A stretch of 64,000 nt of DNA from Stromatinia cepivora (lineage: Eukaryota; Ascomycota; Leotiomycetes; Helotiales; Sclerotiniaceae). Under the pieces are notes generated by a model. It was given only the letters and a program-made list of their open reading frames with translations, ran no database searches and was not told the DNA's origin. Shown here one piece after another: positions 11,878 to 25,113 of this stretch; position 1 is the first letter of the stretch, and each line of letters opens with the position of its first letter. A program made the translations under genes and the position numbers. The DNA is taken from contig RCTD01000030.1 in the NCBI GenBank assembly GCA_014898415.1, positions 310,001-374,000 of the forward strand. The letters are read 5' to 3'.

Positions 11878-13858
11878 CCAATGCACAAGCTAGCACGGGA
11901 GAACAAGGACTCATCCGTTATTAATTTTTGAAATAGAGCAGTTAATGTTCAATGTATAAGCAAGTGCTAGACAATTAACGCCCAGTACTGTATGGCGGAT
12001 TATTAGATCTGGAGACTACCATGTTGTTTATGATGTAGATACAAACTTTTCCCACATGGACAATTAGGAGATATTTATGTTTTGGGGATTCTCATATGCA
12101 TCTTGAAGTAAAATAAATCTATTACACGGTAAGTACCTAGTATCCTTTATCGCTCTTCTCTAATACGCAAATGTTACAACAGTTGCTGACATGCACTTGG
12201 AGACTAATTGGAGTTAGTAGAGATTACTTCAATGTAGCTTTCTACAAGAGCTTCCTATTTCATATACTTGTAAGGTTGTTCAGATCCAGAACAAAGACAG
12301 CTGCGAATTTCATCGGCCCTGTAATGTTGGTCTGGACTCCGGATGCAAACAAAGACAATCATGACTACGGACGTATGAAATACATGAGCGGGAAATTCCA
12401 CACTTGCTAGAAAAAATTCGCTAGGTGGAAGAAGCTATTTAAACCTAGTGAATAGTTATAGGAAATTTGAAACGAATGTCTCGTGGCCCTTGACATTGTT
12501 GTTGCAGGACAATATTTTATACATGTGTATGTCATTAGTTGGCTATAGCGGCAGCTCAAAATTCGATATTATATCTCAAGAGATCTACTATCGGAAAGAG
12601 CTGATGACTTCCGTATATATAAAAGTACGAGAGCATACAGATGAGGAATAGAAAGTTCGATGATGGAAGGGCTGGAAACTTCCATATCTGATAATTAATG
12701 AGCTTATGTCCAAGATTAAATATTCCGTATTCAAGTACAAAGACAAAGACTACTTGGCTTTGTATACTCCAAATAGAAATAAACTGACGAGAACGAGTCC
12801 ATGAACACGAATATACTGTATCCATTGACTACCATCATCACGACCACGCGTGGGATGCTGGTAGCATTATGAAGTAGACTACTTGAAAGCCTGAAGCATT
12901 GTTTATTCCTGTTGCAGTGACTGACCGTGAGGTAAACAACAGATCCCGGGAATCTCACGTACAATTCTACAGAAATTACATCCTCATCTTGAATCCAATG
13001 CCGAGAATTCGTTGGATTGATATTGACTGATAATTCATGAATGTGATGAACATTGCTTAATAGAAAGATCGGCCTGCTAATTGCAACTGAACACGCCGCC
13101 AATTGAACAATCTAAGCCTAATTAAGCGATACATACTGGCAGAATCCAACTGTCAGCGTATTTCAAATCTTGATCACCCTGATCGAGACAGATATAGGCT
13201 ACTACCTAGGCCCTATGACTGAAAAGAAGGTGGCCTTACTGGGCTCAATATTTCAGTTGACAGAGGATGCCTCGCATTGCTTCTCACGCTTCATATACCT
13301 AATACTTATGGCATAAAATATCTGAATAGAAGAAATATCTATACACAAAAAACATCCGTGATAAGTACATACATTATTACACGTAGAATTTACAATCATA
13401 GGTATCTGACTAGCGAAAAGGCGCTAGTATAAAAGGCCTCCCCTTTTCTTTTCCCCTCCTTGTGCTCGTTCTATTCATCCACACATCCCATCATAATCAT
13501 CATCATCATCATACTGCATTTCCCGACGATTCATCCCAAAATCATCTTGATAATAATAACACAGGATGCCAGCCTCCTTTAGAGACCGCCTGCATGGAGG
13601 CTTGAAGAGAGCGTTTGTTGTGAACCAAATTAGTGTTTTCTTCATTTGCAGCCAGAATATGTGCAACAATCAGATTCGGAACCTCCTTTCTTCAACTGAG
13701 AAAAAGAAATAACCACCTGAGTATCATTGCCATCTTTCCACACATACGTTATGATGTGCCCTCATCCGATTTTCCCCAATCCTAAAACGCCTTGATTTAA
13801 AAAGTAAAGCCTTGCAGGTAAACTGGGGTATTCATGCAGTTGAAAAAAACGGGATTTC
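11878..13858. other. Intergenic, nothing recognised
   Basis: About 2 kb of AT-rich sequence without a supported gene. Short open frames near 12171-12651 and 12556-13102 show no domain, splice continuity or coding character that I can defend. A CAT/ATC trinucleotide run lies at ~13493-13512. Confidence 0.55.
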
Positions 13859-16310
13859 CTAGGCGTTGGGTGAAGCAGTTCTTGCCAATAAACGAACATT
13901 GTCGATAAGACCTTCCACCAACTTGAAGTAATCATTTGGCTCGCCATTTCTAGCTTTGAGACCTTGATCTATGACAGCTGCTGCTGAGAGTTCGACTTCA
14001 AGCTCATGTTCTTTTTCAGTTCGGGTTACATTCTGTTGTTGTTAGTGCAGATCTTGATGGGGGAACCGCAAGAAAACTCACATTTGATACCAAGCTTTGA
14101 GTGACTTGGGTAAGGTCTACTTGATAATGCGATTGTTTGTAACTCAAACGATCCTTGTTACGATCAGGCCTTTGAGCTCCATCAGTTGAAGAAACTAGTT
14201 CTTCTACTTCACCGTCAAACTTCATTTCGAAATTTATACTGATTCGGCAATCAAGGCTTAAACTAGGAAAAAAGATATCCAAATCGGCCACTCTAGCTTT
14301 GATGATTTTTGCCAATGGTTCGCCCGTCTTCTGATCGTGAGTGACACGAACTTTGACAGTGTAACGAGGATTGAGTAAGGCCCGAAGAGCAGGAGGTAAA
14401 GTGCCATGCATTGAAGAAGGCAGTTCATAAAATTTATCCGTCTCCCGTCGATGTAAGTAATCGATCTTGACTCGTCGTTTCGGCTGACTAGGGTTATTCG
14501 GAAAACAGTCCTTAACCCGTTCATTCAAAAAGTCGTTTAGCTTTTTATGTTGGAACTATTACCGATGTCAGCAAGGCGATAACAAGGAATATATGCAACA
14601 TACCTCCGTCATTGTGCTTTTGAAAGCAATGAACTGGTTATCCATAAGTACTGTTTCCGAACGGATTGGCAAACTCAGTCTCTGGTTCGTCTCTTTACTG
14701 ACCAGCTGACCCAGCTTCGCTTCAATTTCTACCTCCACGCCTCGACTGGCCAACTCTCGTGTATCCTCACGACTAACGACGTTCATATATAAAAAGTCTG
14801 CCACCAGCTTTGTCATCTCCGCACGGGGCTGAGTGCCAGATATGCTCGGCTCCCATGGGCCGAGGGGACCATCCCAATCAACATCATTTCCTGTAACAGG
14901 TCGAGGAATCGCTGGTGATGCTTGGCGCATCCCATTACTTTCTTGCTTTATTAATGTAACCGGCAGAGCCTGCGCGGAAGGCTGAGGAGTGTGTTGTCTT
15001 CCGTTGGTCTTACGTCCTAAGCCTTTAATTCCTTTGGCACTTCGGGCCCATATTGGTGGCTCGGTGTATCGAGTCCTCTTTCTGGGTGGTTGCTGAGGGG
15101 ACGGAGCAGCGGCAGAGCTGACTTGATGATCGCCGTTGATTTGTGGCTTGACATCGTACTGCTCAACTCGTTGCGGTGCTTCAAAAGACATTTCCCGGTC
15201 CTCCATTTTGCGTTTCGTTGAGTTATTATATTCTTCCGGCTGCTGTTGAACCATCGAACTTCCTCTTGTTTGGCTGGGTAGACGCGTTTTGGGACTGACG
15301 CTAAGACTCCTTTCTCTTTCAATCATAGACCTTTGTTGCGTGGAGCTTGTTGATGTTCTTTGAGAGTCGTAAGCGCTTCGTGGAGTGGTCGGCAATCGAG
15401 GTGGAATCGAAGCGTTCGCGGGAGCAGGAGATGTTTGATTGAATTGAGTACTGGTAAAAGGATTTGCAGACACTCCTCGTTGTTGATAAGGACTTGTAGG
15501 TTGTGCGAATCCGCCAGATGATTGGCGTTGTGGTTGTAGAGGAGGACCTAGGGGTGTGCCCGGGTGAGATTGTTGAGATTGTTGTCGCTGATGCTGAATT
15601 GGAAATTGGTTTGGTGGTAATTGATTAGTGGAGATGGGACTATCTTGAGTGAATTGATTTTGATATTGCTGCTGCTGACTGTGCGTTGACGTGGGTGTAG
15701 AATTCGAAAGTGAAGATTGTGATCTTTGATGTTGAAGATAGGGATGGGTTGCCCCTGGAATTCCAATTGGTGGTGTTTGCGGAGCGGGTGATCCTTGAAT
15801 CTGTGAATTATATTGTTGTAAATGTAAAGGTGGATTAGGTTGTGAATAACTATCTCTTTGAGATTGCTGAAAAGTCGGGGGATATTGATGACGTTGAGCA
15901 GGACTTTGTGGATTCTGGAGACTTTGCGGGAATGGGTATTGACCACCGGGAACACTAATTGATGAACTAGGAGTATGCCGATATGGTGAGGGGGCCGAAT
16001 ATGAACCTGTTGGAGAACGAAGGTCATTCGGAGGAGGGGCTTGAATGGGAGTAGGAGGAGGCGGATGATTTAGATGGGCTGCTTGATAGGTAGTTGGCGA
16101 TGCATAAGGCCCACCATTTTGTGAACCGTACTCTTGTGATTGTGAGCCATGTTTGCCCGGACCTGGCGAGACCTGCGACGAATGACTATAATTTCTATAG
16201 ATTTGTCCTAATGGGGGACCCGTCTGAATTGGAGTTATCGGTGTAGGCACATTTTGTTTTGATCGTCCCCCTTCACCATTTTCTGTATTGATGATTGAAC
16301 GAAGGTCCAT
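13859..16310 (-). CDS. cet1: mRNA-capping enzyme beta subunit (RNA 5'-triphosphatase)
   Basis: Three exons on the minus strand: 16310..14604, 14555..14082 and 14032..13859, with 48- and 49-nt introns (GTATGT..AATAG and GTGAGT..AACAG). The product is 784 residues. Residues 1-~490 are low complexity, rich in Q, P and S. The C-terminal third is the fungal metal-dependent triphosphatase tunnel: metal-binding glutamates in 'EVEIEAKLG' (~residue 527), 'KRRVKIDYLHRRETDKFYEL', a basic strand 'RYTVKVRVTHD', 'DRLSYKQSHYQVDLTQV', and the second glutamate strand 'EKEHELEVEL' (exon 3). This enzyme removes the gamma phosphate of nascent transcripts before guanylylation, in the nucleus on Pol II. I chose the start at the MDLRSIIN methionine; the upstream open stretch lacks an ATG. 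It is divergent from rpn2. Confidence 0.93.
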
Positions 16311-17567
16311 GTTTGCGATTCGTTGTCCAGCACTACCACCATATACGCCCTTCTTGACCCCACGCACTACACTCTCAATATCTCTTTGTAATCCTCAACA
16401 GGTCGTTCATTTGATGGCAATATGATAATTCGTTGTACAGTTGGGTTGATCTCGTTCTCGAAAGTATGGAATATTGATGTTGGCGCAAAGGCGCAAACAC
16501 ATTCGAACAAAGGAAGTTGTCAAGAATAAAAGTTTAGGACTACGCAAACAATGATGGATGGGAAATGGCGGGATTGGCCAGAGTAATTTTTTGGGGGGAG
16601 AGTTCGCAGATGGGGGGTCAAATGGAATTTTAAAGTATTATAAATTTACTGGAGATACATTTTTGAAGTCGTAGATAAGTAGGTATTTTGGACACCTAGT
16701 ATTTGGGATATTTGGATATTTGGATATTTTGGGATGAATAGGGGGTTGGAAGGTTTGAGAGGCAATAAGTTTGTGGTTTGTGGTTTGTGGTTTGTAGTTT
16801 CCAGAACCAAATTCCCAATAATGATGGAATTACAAGTTCCTACCTAGTAGGTATTCTCATCTCAGTAGACGGTAGACGAATCGTTTACTTTTTGAGAAGG
16901 TACACAGCATAATAGCATAATAAATCAAATTGAATGACTCGAGATAAATTGAGGAATGAAAATATGTACCTAGTATATAAAATGAAGTTCAGTCGATGAT
17001 CTTCAAAAGTATATCTTCAAAATATTGATATTTATACAAATTTCAATTAAAGGATTTATTCTAAAATTCATTTGACTTTTGATTCTGAAAAATAATGGAA
17101 AGTTTAATTTCATTGCAATTCTGTCGTCGCTAGAAACTAACACAACTCTCAACCACTACAATTAGACTCAAAGACCAAAGTGTCAGCATTACCTAAGCTT
17201 CTTCACGTGCTTTATTACATAATCAAACTGTACCATATCTTGCCTCAGACATTAATATTTATCCTGATGATTTCTTAAAGTAGTTAGCCTCTTACTTCAT
17301 TTGACTTAATGCCGGATCTTACCGCTTTTCCCACCAGAACCAGATTCGTGGTTGAAGCTGTTGACGTGCCAAAAGGTGTGCCTGATTGTTGCGATACTTT
17401 TACTTCAGAGGTCTTTGTATACAACCACAATAATTTCTCATTTCAACCCTTATCCATCAAACCTTTCAAATCCTCTAAACTCTTAGAGTACCTTTCAATC
17501 ACGATCCTCAAACAAATCACTTTCTTTGAATTCAAATTTCAACTGTTATCAAAAACATTAACCAGCC
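16311..17567. other. Shared divergent promoter of cet1 and rpn2
   Basis: About 1.26 kb between two divergent housekeeping starts. It contains a 'gtttgtg' triplication (~16770-16795), an 'atatttggat' run (~16705-16730), and pyrimidine-rich sequence before the rpn2 ATG. No protein or RNA gene was recognised. An open frame at 17309-17662 overlaps the rpn2 first exon in another frame and is not supported. Confidence 0.6.
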
Positions 17568-20500
17568 ATGCCGAGTTTGACTTCAGCCTCTGGTGTCCTG
17601 GGCTTCCTTTCAGACGAAGAACCGGAGCTCAAGGTTTTCGCCCTTCAAACTTTGAACGATGATATCGATACACTATGGACAGAAGTCGCAGGCTCTGTCT
17701 CTCAAATGTAAGTTAAATCCAAGCTGTCGCAGATATCAAATCTTAATGTAGCTCCATCATGATGACCAACTGAATACTAATTTGACCACTTTTCAGTGAG
17801 GCGCTCTACGAAGATGAATCCTTTCCCGAGCGACAATTAGCATCCTTGGTGTTGGCAAAGGTCTATTATCATTTACAAGCATACAATGAGAGTATGACAT
17901 TTGCTCTCGGAGCTGGTGATCTTTTTCAACTCGACAAGTCAGGCGAATTCGAGGAAACCATCATCTCGAAATGTGTCGACACCTATATCAGTGTATCTGC
18001 TCAACATCATGCTGCACCACAAAAAAGCAAAAATGATAGCGCTCTACCTACCCTCGCAACTACATTCGCCAGCGGGACCAATGACGGCAGTGCTGCTGCT
18101 GCGCTAACTTCACCTATGACACCTTTCTCTCAATCTACTCTGCCTTCAAAATCCCTCTTATCACGAGCCTCTACCGATAACATGTTGGAACAGCCTGTAG
18201 CAGAAGGCAAGACCTCGGATTCTACCATTTTACCAGATCGATCTACTCAGATTGCGCTTCAAAAAGTCATCGAGAGACTCTTTGAGAGTTGTTTACGCGA
18301 AGGGAGATACAGACAAGTTGTTGGAATTGCAGTAGAGGCTAGAAATCTAGAGGTTCTGCGACGGGTCATCAAGCGTGCTAGCGACGATGAAAAGAAGTCG
18401 AAATCAAAGCTTCCTGAGGGCACAGCTGGTCCAACAGAAGAATTGATGGAATATGTCTTAGACATTTGCATGGGCGTTGTGCAAGAGAGAGGGCTTCGAA
18501 CAGAAATACTCAAGTTGATCTTGGATCTGCTGAACGATATACCAACTCCAGATTACTTTGCAATTGCAAAATGCGTTGTCTACCTCAATATAGACGAGGA
18601 GGCATCGACAATGTTAAAAAGACTTGTGGTAAGTACTTGAAGTGGCTGAAACTTCTGTGAATTCACGTCTTGCCTGGTATGACACTGACCTTGTATAGGC
18701 TAAGGATGATCAAACTTCTACCGCTATCGCCTACCAAATCGCTTTCGACCTGTATGATAATGGCACTCAAGAATTTCTGGCCAAAGTAATTAAATCTCTA
18801 CCCAAAAAGGCCGCCGATGCCGAACCATCTACAGGGGAGCGTGAGTAGACTCTATTCCCATGACTAGGTTTGTTACTGATTTCTTGTGCAGCAACGGAAT
18901 CCGATCAACTTTTAGGAGAGTTGAATGATCGAGCTGGAGGATCCACTGAAGTGGCCTCGGATGAACAAATCAAGGTTTATGACTCGATTCGAAAAATTCT
19001 TGATGGCAGTGAGACCATCCGACTTAATCTCGAATTTTTGTATCGAAATAACCACACTGACCTTAGCATCCTCAACAAAGTCCGTGACAGCCTTGAAGGT
19101 CGAAACTCCATCTTCCACTCGGCTGTTACGTTCTGCAATGCTTTTATGAACCACGGCACAACCAATGATAAATTCTTCCGCGACAATCTAGAGTGGTTGG
19201 GAAAGGCAGTCAACTGGTCAAAGTTTTCTGCTACTGCTGCGCTTGGTGTCATTCATCGTGGCAACCTCTCCCAAGCTAAGAGATTATTGGAGCCTTATTT
19301 ACCAAGAGCCTCATCTGTTGGAGGTTCGTCTTATAGCCAAGGTGGTGCTCTTTATGCTTATGGGTTGATTTACGCCAATCATGGCGCTGAGGCGCTCGAG
19401 TATCTGAACAAAGCCTTTTTGGAGAACCAAGAGGAGGTTATCCAGCACGGGGGTGCTTTGGGATTGGGGATTGCCGGTATGGCTACAGGCAATCGACAAA
19501 TTTACGAGGACTTGAAAACCGTACTTTACGGCGATTCTGCGCTCAATGGTGAGGCTGTTGGCCTTGCGATGGGTCTCATCATGTTGGGAACTGGTAACAT
19601 GAAAGTTCTGGAAGAAATGATTGTTTATGCTCATGACACTCAACACGAGAAGAGTGTTCGAGGTCTTGCTATCGGCATGGCATTAATTATGTACGGCACA
19701 CAGGAAGGAGCTGATGAGCTTATCAAAGGATTATTGAATGAAGCAGATCCAACTCTTCGTTATGGTGGTATCATGACCGTCGCTTTGGCATACTGCGGCA
19801 CAGGAAGCAACAAGGCGGTGCGCAAGTTACTTCATGTAGCCGTCAGTGATGTGAACGATGATGTCCGTCGTGTTGCCGTCATGAGTTTGGGTTTCATTCT
19901 CTTCCGCAAGCCCGGAAGTGTGCCACGTATGGTCGAACTTTTGTCTGAATCTTACAACCCACATGTTAGATACGGCGCTGCTATGGCTCTTGGTATCTCT
20001 TGTGCTGGTACTGGTCTTGACGAGGCAATTGATTTGCTTGAGCCTATGATGAAGGACCCTACAGACTTTGTTCGACAAGGTGCCTTGATCTCTCTTGCCA
20101 TGATTATGGTTCAACAGAATGAGGTAATGAATCCCAAGGTTGCGGAAATTCGCAAAACCTTGAAGAAGGTTGTTGCAGATCGTCATGAGGATGCCATGGC
20201 CAAATTTGGGTGTGCATTGGCGTTGGGTATAATTGATGCTGGAGGTCGTAATTGCACAATCGGGTTACAAACTCAAACGGGTAACCTCAACATGGCTGGT
20301 ATTGTCGGTATGGCAATCTTCACTCAATACTGGTACTGGTTCCCATTTACCCATTTCCTCTCCCTGACGTTCACTCCTACATCCATGATTGGCTTGAACC
20401 ACGAATTGGAGATTCCAAGTTTCAAATTCCACAGTGCTACTCGACCAAGCCTTTTCGACTACCCTCCAGAGCAAGAAGTTAAGACGGAGGATGCGCCAAC

Positions 20501-21173
20501 TTTAATCGCAACGGCCGTACTATCAACAACTGCTCAAGCAAAGCGCAGAGCACAAAAGAAAGAGCGTGCTCAACGACGAGAAAGTATGGATATTGATCAA
20601 ACGCCTACCACGCCAAAGCTTCCAACTGCAACTGACGACAAGATGGACGTAGACGAGTCAACCAAGGACGCGGAAGAGAAAGTTGCCGAGAAGAAGGATG
20701 AAAACGAAAAAGAAACCCCTGCCGAAACCTTGAAGAAGAAACTTGAGAAGGAGAAGGTTGGGTACGAGATTGAGAACATGTCTAGAGTCCTTCCATCTCA
20801 ACTCAAGTTCGTTAGTTTCCCGGCCAGTCGTTATAAGCCAGTCAAGAAACCTACTGGAGGTGTTATTGTAATGATTGATACTCAACCAGGAGAAGAGAAA
20901 GTCTTGATTGAAGAAAAGGTGAAGAAGGTTGAGGTTGAAAGAGCTTCGATGATGAGTGCAACTCTTGAGGATATGCGTGTAGAGGCTCTCAGCGTGCGCG
21001 AGGGAGGTGACATCCCTTACCCCAGAACTCCTGCAAATGAAGGTGAATGGGCTTTCCCCGGAGCTGCAGCTGCAGCAGGTGTTTTGACTGCTGTTGATGA
21101 AGATGAAGAGGGTGCCGAGGAAGCTCCTGTACCTAAGGATTTCGACTATTTCTCTGATGGGGAAGAAGAGTAA
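17568..21173 (+). CDS. rpn2: 26S proteasome regulatory subunit Rpn2
   Basis: Four exons: 17568..17707, 17797..18628, 18699..18840 and 18892..21173. All introns are GT-AG and phases join cleanly, giving 1131 residues, the usual family length. The start reads 'MPSLTSASGVLGFLSD', followed by 'SVSQIEALYEDESFPER' across the first intron. The middle has the diagnostic proteasome/cyclosome repeats: 'GALYAYGLIYANHG', 'GALGLGIAGMATGN', 'GLAMGLIMLGTGN', 'YGGIMTVALAYCGTGS', 'YGAAMALGISCAGTG' and 'FGCALALGIIDAGG'. A charged linker (~900-960) precedes the conserved C-terminal fold with 'PSQLKFVSFPASRYKPV'. Rpn2 scaffolds the base of the 19S particle and docks Rpn13. It acts in nucleus and cytoplasm. Nothing looks damaged. 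Confidence 0.97.
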
Positions 21174-22547
21174 ATCATTTTATTCGAGGATAGTGGAGGG
21201 GTGTGTAATTTTAGCAATTCGCATTCAGGGGAAGCGTGTTTTTAAGTGCAGTTCCTTGGTGGATAGCATCGCGCATGTATTGAAGTGGATGACATGCATT
21301 GTGATAGTATAGAGATGTGTATAACAGAGAGCATACCAGGTGAAGCATTCATTTTGCGTGACGTAATATTGAGGTGATTCATGTCCATGTTTTGTCACTC
21401 TACCAATATTCTAATTCGCAAAATGATGCATAGGTCAAATAAGGAGAGGGGCTGGTAATCATTGAGGATCGGAGTTCCACCAACCATGGTCATTGATTCA
21501 TTGTGATAAGTGAGAATCAAGAAGAATTAAAAAAAAATCACGAAAGGTTTTACTTAGACTAGTGATATAGGTTATATAGGTTATATAGGTTATATAGGTT
21601 ATATAGGTTATATAGGTTATATAGGTTATATAGGTTATATAGGTTATCGAAAATAGAAAGGTTGAGATGGCGCTGTGGATAATAAATTTCGATGATTTTA
21701 ATGATGAATGAAGGAGAGTGTAGGCTAATTAATATAAAGTATAAGTTTGATGGATATTCGAAGATGAGATTTTGAAGAGATGATAGTATGATTTCTTTTG
21801 GAGTTCCTAGATATAATATAATATAACTTTAACATCAAGGTCATACCGAGTAATTGATTGTTGGATCTTGGGAAAAGTGTATTTTATGTGAGTATGCGGG
21901 TAGGCTGTTAAAATAAGTTTCTTTTCAATTGCAACGAATAATGCGGATGCATGGTAACCTCTTATCTTTGCCGCGCCTGGATGGACCCGGACTTGTTTAG
22001 GGTTAGGTTCTATTTATTTACCCAAAGCCCTGTGAGGCAAATAATGTTTTGACAACATTTTGGGAGATTCCAAATGTCGAAGAGTGGGATGAAATTAAGG
22101 TCAAGATACACATTCAAGTGAAGTGCATAGAAACCTTCGTCAAAATTACCATCTAAAGACAATTTCAAGTGAGGATATGCAAGTGCAAGGTTTCTCTGAT
22201 GATTTTCGGGTCATTTCTCACTTGGTTCGAAGCTTTCTGCATGGGGCCTTATCTGTGTGCTTATCCTTCCCCGGTTCGTTCGATATCTATCCCATAGTAC
22301 GAGATACGGTATGAGGGGGAAGGGAGATCTGTACAACCAGACCTGTTATGTAGGTAATGTAGTGTAAAATGAGGTAACAGTGCATAGTATATATACATAC
22401 ATATATATGCACCCCAAGACCGAGGCTTTTTATCTTTCTATCTCTTTTTCTTGCGTTTTGTTCCTGCTCTTCCTTGAAGCTCGGGGCTGGAGGACGAAGA
22501 ATTGACTGATAGATAAGCTTGATATATGGGAAGGAGAAAAGGCGATA
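21174..22547. other. Intergenic between rpn2 and the permease
   Basis: It contains the 9-bp minisatellite described separately and otherwise AT-rich sequence. The proximal 200 bases before 22548 are pyrimidine-rich and likely the permease promoter. An alternative ATG at 22526 is out of frame with the permease. Confidence 0.6.
21564..21648. repeat. 9-bp minisatellite (TATAGGTTA)n
   Basis: About nine perfect head-to-tail copies of a 9-bp unit reading TATAGGTTA. Related 'taggtta/ttatagg' words occur elsewhere (e.g. 4139-4152). It lies ~0.4 kb past the rpn2 stop and is a good length-polymorphism marker. Confidence 0.95.
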
Positions 22548-24595
22548 ATGCGTTCGTTAACTTCAATACCGTATATTCCCACCGGAAAACAAATTAAAGA
22601 TCGATGTACATCGGTCAAAGCATGGGAGTTACCGAAACAAAAAAGTGCGTTGGCGCCAGATCATGTTTGGACTAATGAGGATATGGATCCGGTGAAGAGG
22701 GAGGATCAAACTTGGACGCTGTGGACTTGGTGAGTGTGGTTTTGGTCTTTGGTTTTGGGTTTGGGTTTGTTGGGTGATGGTTGTAATATAGAGGGAGTGG
22801 TAGGGATTGGATGAATTTGTAAAATAGATGATGAGAGGATGGATAGAGTGATGATTGACCAAACAAAATATAGGATGGCGTATTGGGCAACTGATACGAT
22901 TAATCTGGGAACCTGGGAGACGGCAAGTAGTGTTCTAGCCGTGGGTTTAACATGGCGAGAAGCAATTCCAATCGTGAGTCTTCCTATTATCTTCTTACAA
23001 TAGAACTACCCATCAATCATCAAGTCAAACTAACTCATCAAAAGATGGTAGTAGGAACGACCTGCGTAGCAATTCCCATGGTACTCAATGGAGCCATCGG
23101 CGCAAAACTCCACATACCATTTTCCGTCGCAATTCGAGCATCTTTCGGATATTATCTTGCGTACTTTTGCATTATCTCAAGATCTATATTGGCGATGTTT
23201 TGGTTGGGTATTCAAGGGGCCAATGGAGCGGAGTGTATTACAGTTATGATTTTGGCCATTTGGCCCAGTTATGCGAATGTGCCGAATCATATTGCGGAGG
23301 GACAGGGAATTACTACTCAGGGAATGATAAGGCATGTTATTTTGATAGGATAAATGGGAGGGAATACTAATAGCATGATTTATAGTTATTTTCTTTTTTG
23401 GATTATTCAACTCCCGCTGCTCCTCATACCACCTACTCATCTCCGTTACCTCTTCGCTACAAAACTTATCGCAGCTCCCGTTGCTGCTCTTGCAACGATG
23501 GGTTGGTGTATCCACAAAGCCGGCGGTTCAGGTTCGATCTTCGATCTCCAACCTACGGTCTCCGGATCCACAAAAGCATACCTCTGGCTTTCCTGTATGT
23601 CATCCGTGACAGGCACATGGGCTACATTATCATGTAACATACCCGATTTCTCCCGCTATGCACGATCATCCAAAGGTCAATTCATCCAACTTCCCTTTCT
23701 TCCTCTAATATTTACCCTTTGTGGTACAATTGGCATCGTCACCACTTCAGCCACGGGAATCATCTACGGAAAACCTATCTGGGATCCCCTCCAAATCATC
23801 GCCAAATGGCTAGATCTAGGACACGGCGGACGCGCCGCTGCATTTTTCGCGGCAACAGCTTGGTACATCGCACAAGTCGGCACAAATATCACCGCAAACT
23901 CCATAAGTGCAGCAAATGATCTCACAGTCCTCTTTCCTCGCTACGTAAATATCGAACGTGGATGTATCATCGCAGCAATCGTAGGAGGCTGGGTAATCGT
24001 CCCATGGAAAATCATCAGTTCCGCCGAAACATTCCTCGCTTTCATGGGCGGGTACGCCGTATTCCTCGCCCCCATTGCCGGGATTCTCGCCGCAGACTAT
24101 TGGCTCGTCAAAAAACAACATATCGATGTCCCAGCACTCTACGATCCGGAAGGTAGATACAAATACTGGTATGGAATTAATTGGCGCGCGTTATTAGCAT
24201 TGCTCGTAGCTGTCGCTCCGAATTTACCGGGGTTGGGCTATAGTATTGGATTGCAGATGAATGCGGAGACGGGGGTGCAGACGGATACGGTGCGCATTAG
24301 TGAGGGAGCGAAACATCTTTATTCTTTTGATTGGTTGTTTGGGTTTGTGGTTAGTGTGCTGGTTTATACGCTGGTTAGTTGGGTGTGCCCGGCGAGGGAG
24401 TCGTTGCTAGATCATACGGTTTATGGGGATGTGGTGGAGGGGGTGCCGAGTGATAGGGATAGTGGGGGTGACTGTGCTATTGTTTGTGCAGTTGGTGATG
24501 GGGAGAAGAGTCGGGGAGGTGTGGGAGCGGTGGATCTTGGGTTGGGTCATCGTGGTGATGTTACTTTTCGAGCAAACTCCAAGGATATGTTGTAA
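22548..24595 (+). CDS. NCS1 family nucleobase/allantoin-type permease
   Basis: Exons are 22548..22729, 22874..22973, 23045..23331 and 23386..24595, for 592 residues. The first two introns are GT-AG. The third (23332-23385, 54 nt) begins GCATGT, so it is a GC-AG intron with TACTAAT branch site and TATAG; splicing joins 'TQGM-ISYFLFWIIQLP'. The N-terminus 'WTNEDMDPVKREDQTW' and the membrane segments with 'GTWETASSVLAVGLTWREAI' and 'SFGYYLAYFCIISRSILAMFW' place it in the Fur-like branch of nucleobase:cation symporter-1, which imports uracil, uridine, allantoin, hydantoins or thiamine. The substrate cannot be told from sequence. Around 12 hydrophobic helices are visible. The C-terminal tail is hydrophilic. 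An additional upstream exon cannot be excluded. Confidence 0.9.
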
Positions 24596-25113
24596 CGGAA
24601 TTTAAAACACACTACGGAGGAGAGCATGAGATGGATGTTTTGATACGATAAATGAATGTGCTTAGCCGTATTCTTTGCGGCGGTACAATTTTTTGGGGCT
24701 GAATCACGACTTGTTTTGGAAAGTTGGAAAAGAGTTATGATGATAGAAAGGTAATACACGCATACGAAGGAGTTTCTAAAATCTTCATTAGAAATGAAAT
24801 ACATGTTACAGCAGACAGACATTTGCTCCAGATCAAAATCAAAATCAAACATAACACAAACCACAAACACAAGTTGACACTGATTCTTTATTCTTTTTGG
24901 TACAAAAACGATGAATACACATCCAGCTAGAACAATTTTGAACCCAACATCTCATAATATACTGAATAATCAAGCAAGATAAATACAAAACATGAATACA
25001 CTTAAAACATAAATGGAAATCAAACTTAAAATCTCAAACAAAATCAAATCCCGCCATAATCACCACAATGAACACCTTGATTTTATTTCCTCGCCACCAT
25101 CTCAACTAACCCC
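24596..25113. other. Convergent 3' region
   Basis: About 520 bp between two convergent stop codons. It is AT-rich, with 'aaatcaaa' repeats (24830-24860 and 25015-25050). No gene was recognised. Confidence 0.6.

Noticed and set aside
17309..17662. 117-codon ATG frame upstream of rpn2
   Set aside because: It overlaps rpn2 exon 1 in another frame; the rpn2 frame matches the family from its first residue.
22320..22548. TPP riboswitch in front of the permease (if a thiamine transporter)
   Set aside because: The conserved CTGAGA and ACCTGA pyrithiamine-box words are not present in the upstream region or first introns.
23332..23373. 42-nt version of the permease GC intron (acceptor at AATAG)
   Set aside because: The branch site would lie only ~5 bases from the acceptor; the TATAG acceptor 12 bases later keeps frame and gives a normal distance.
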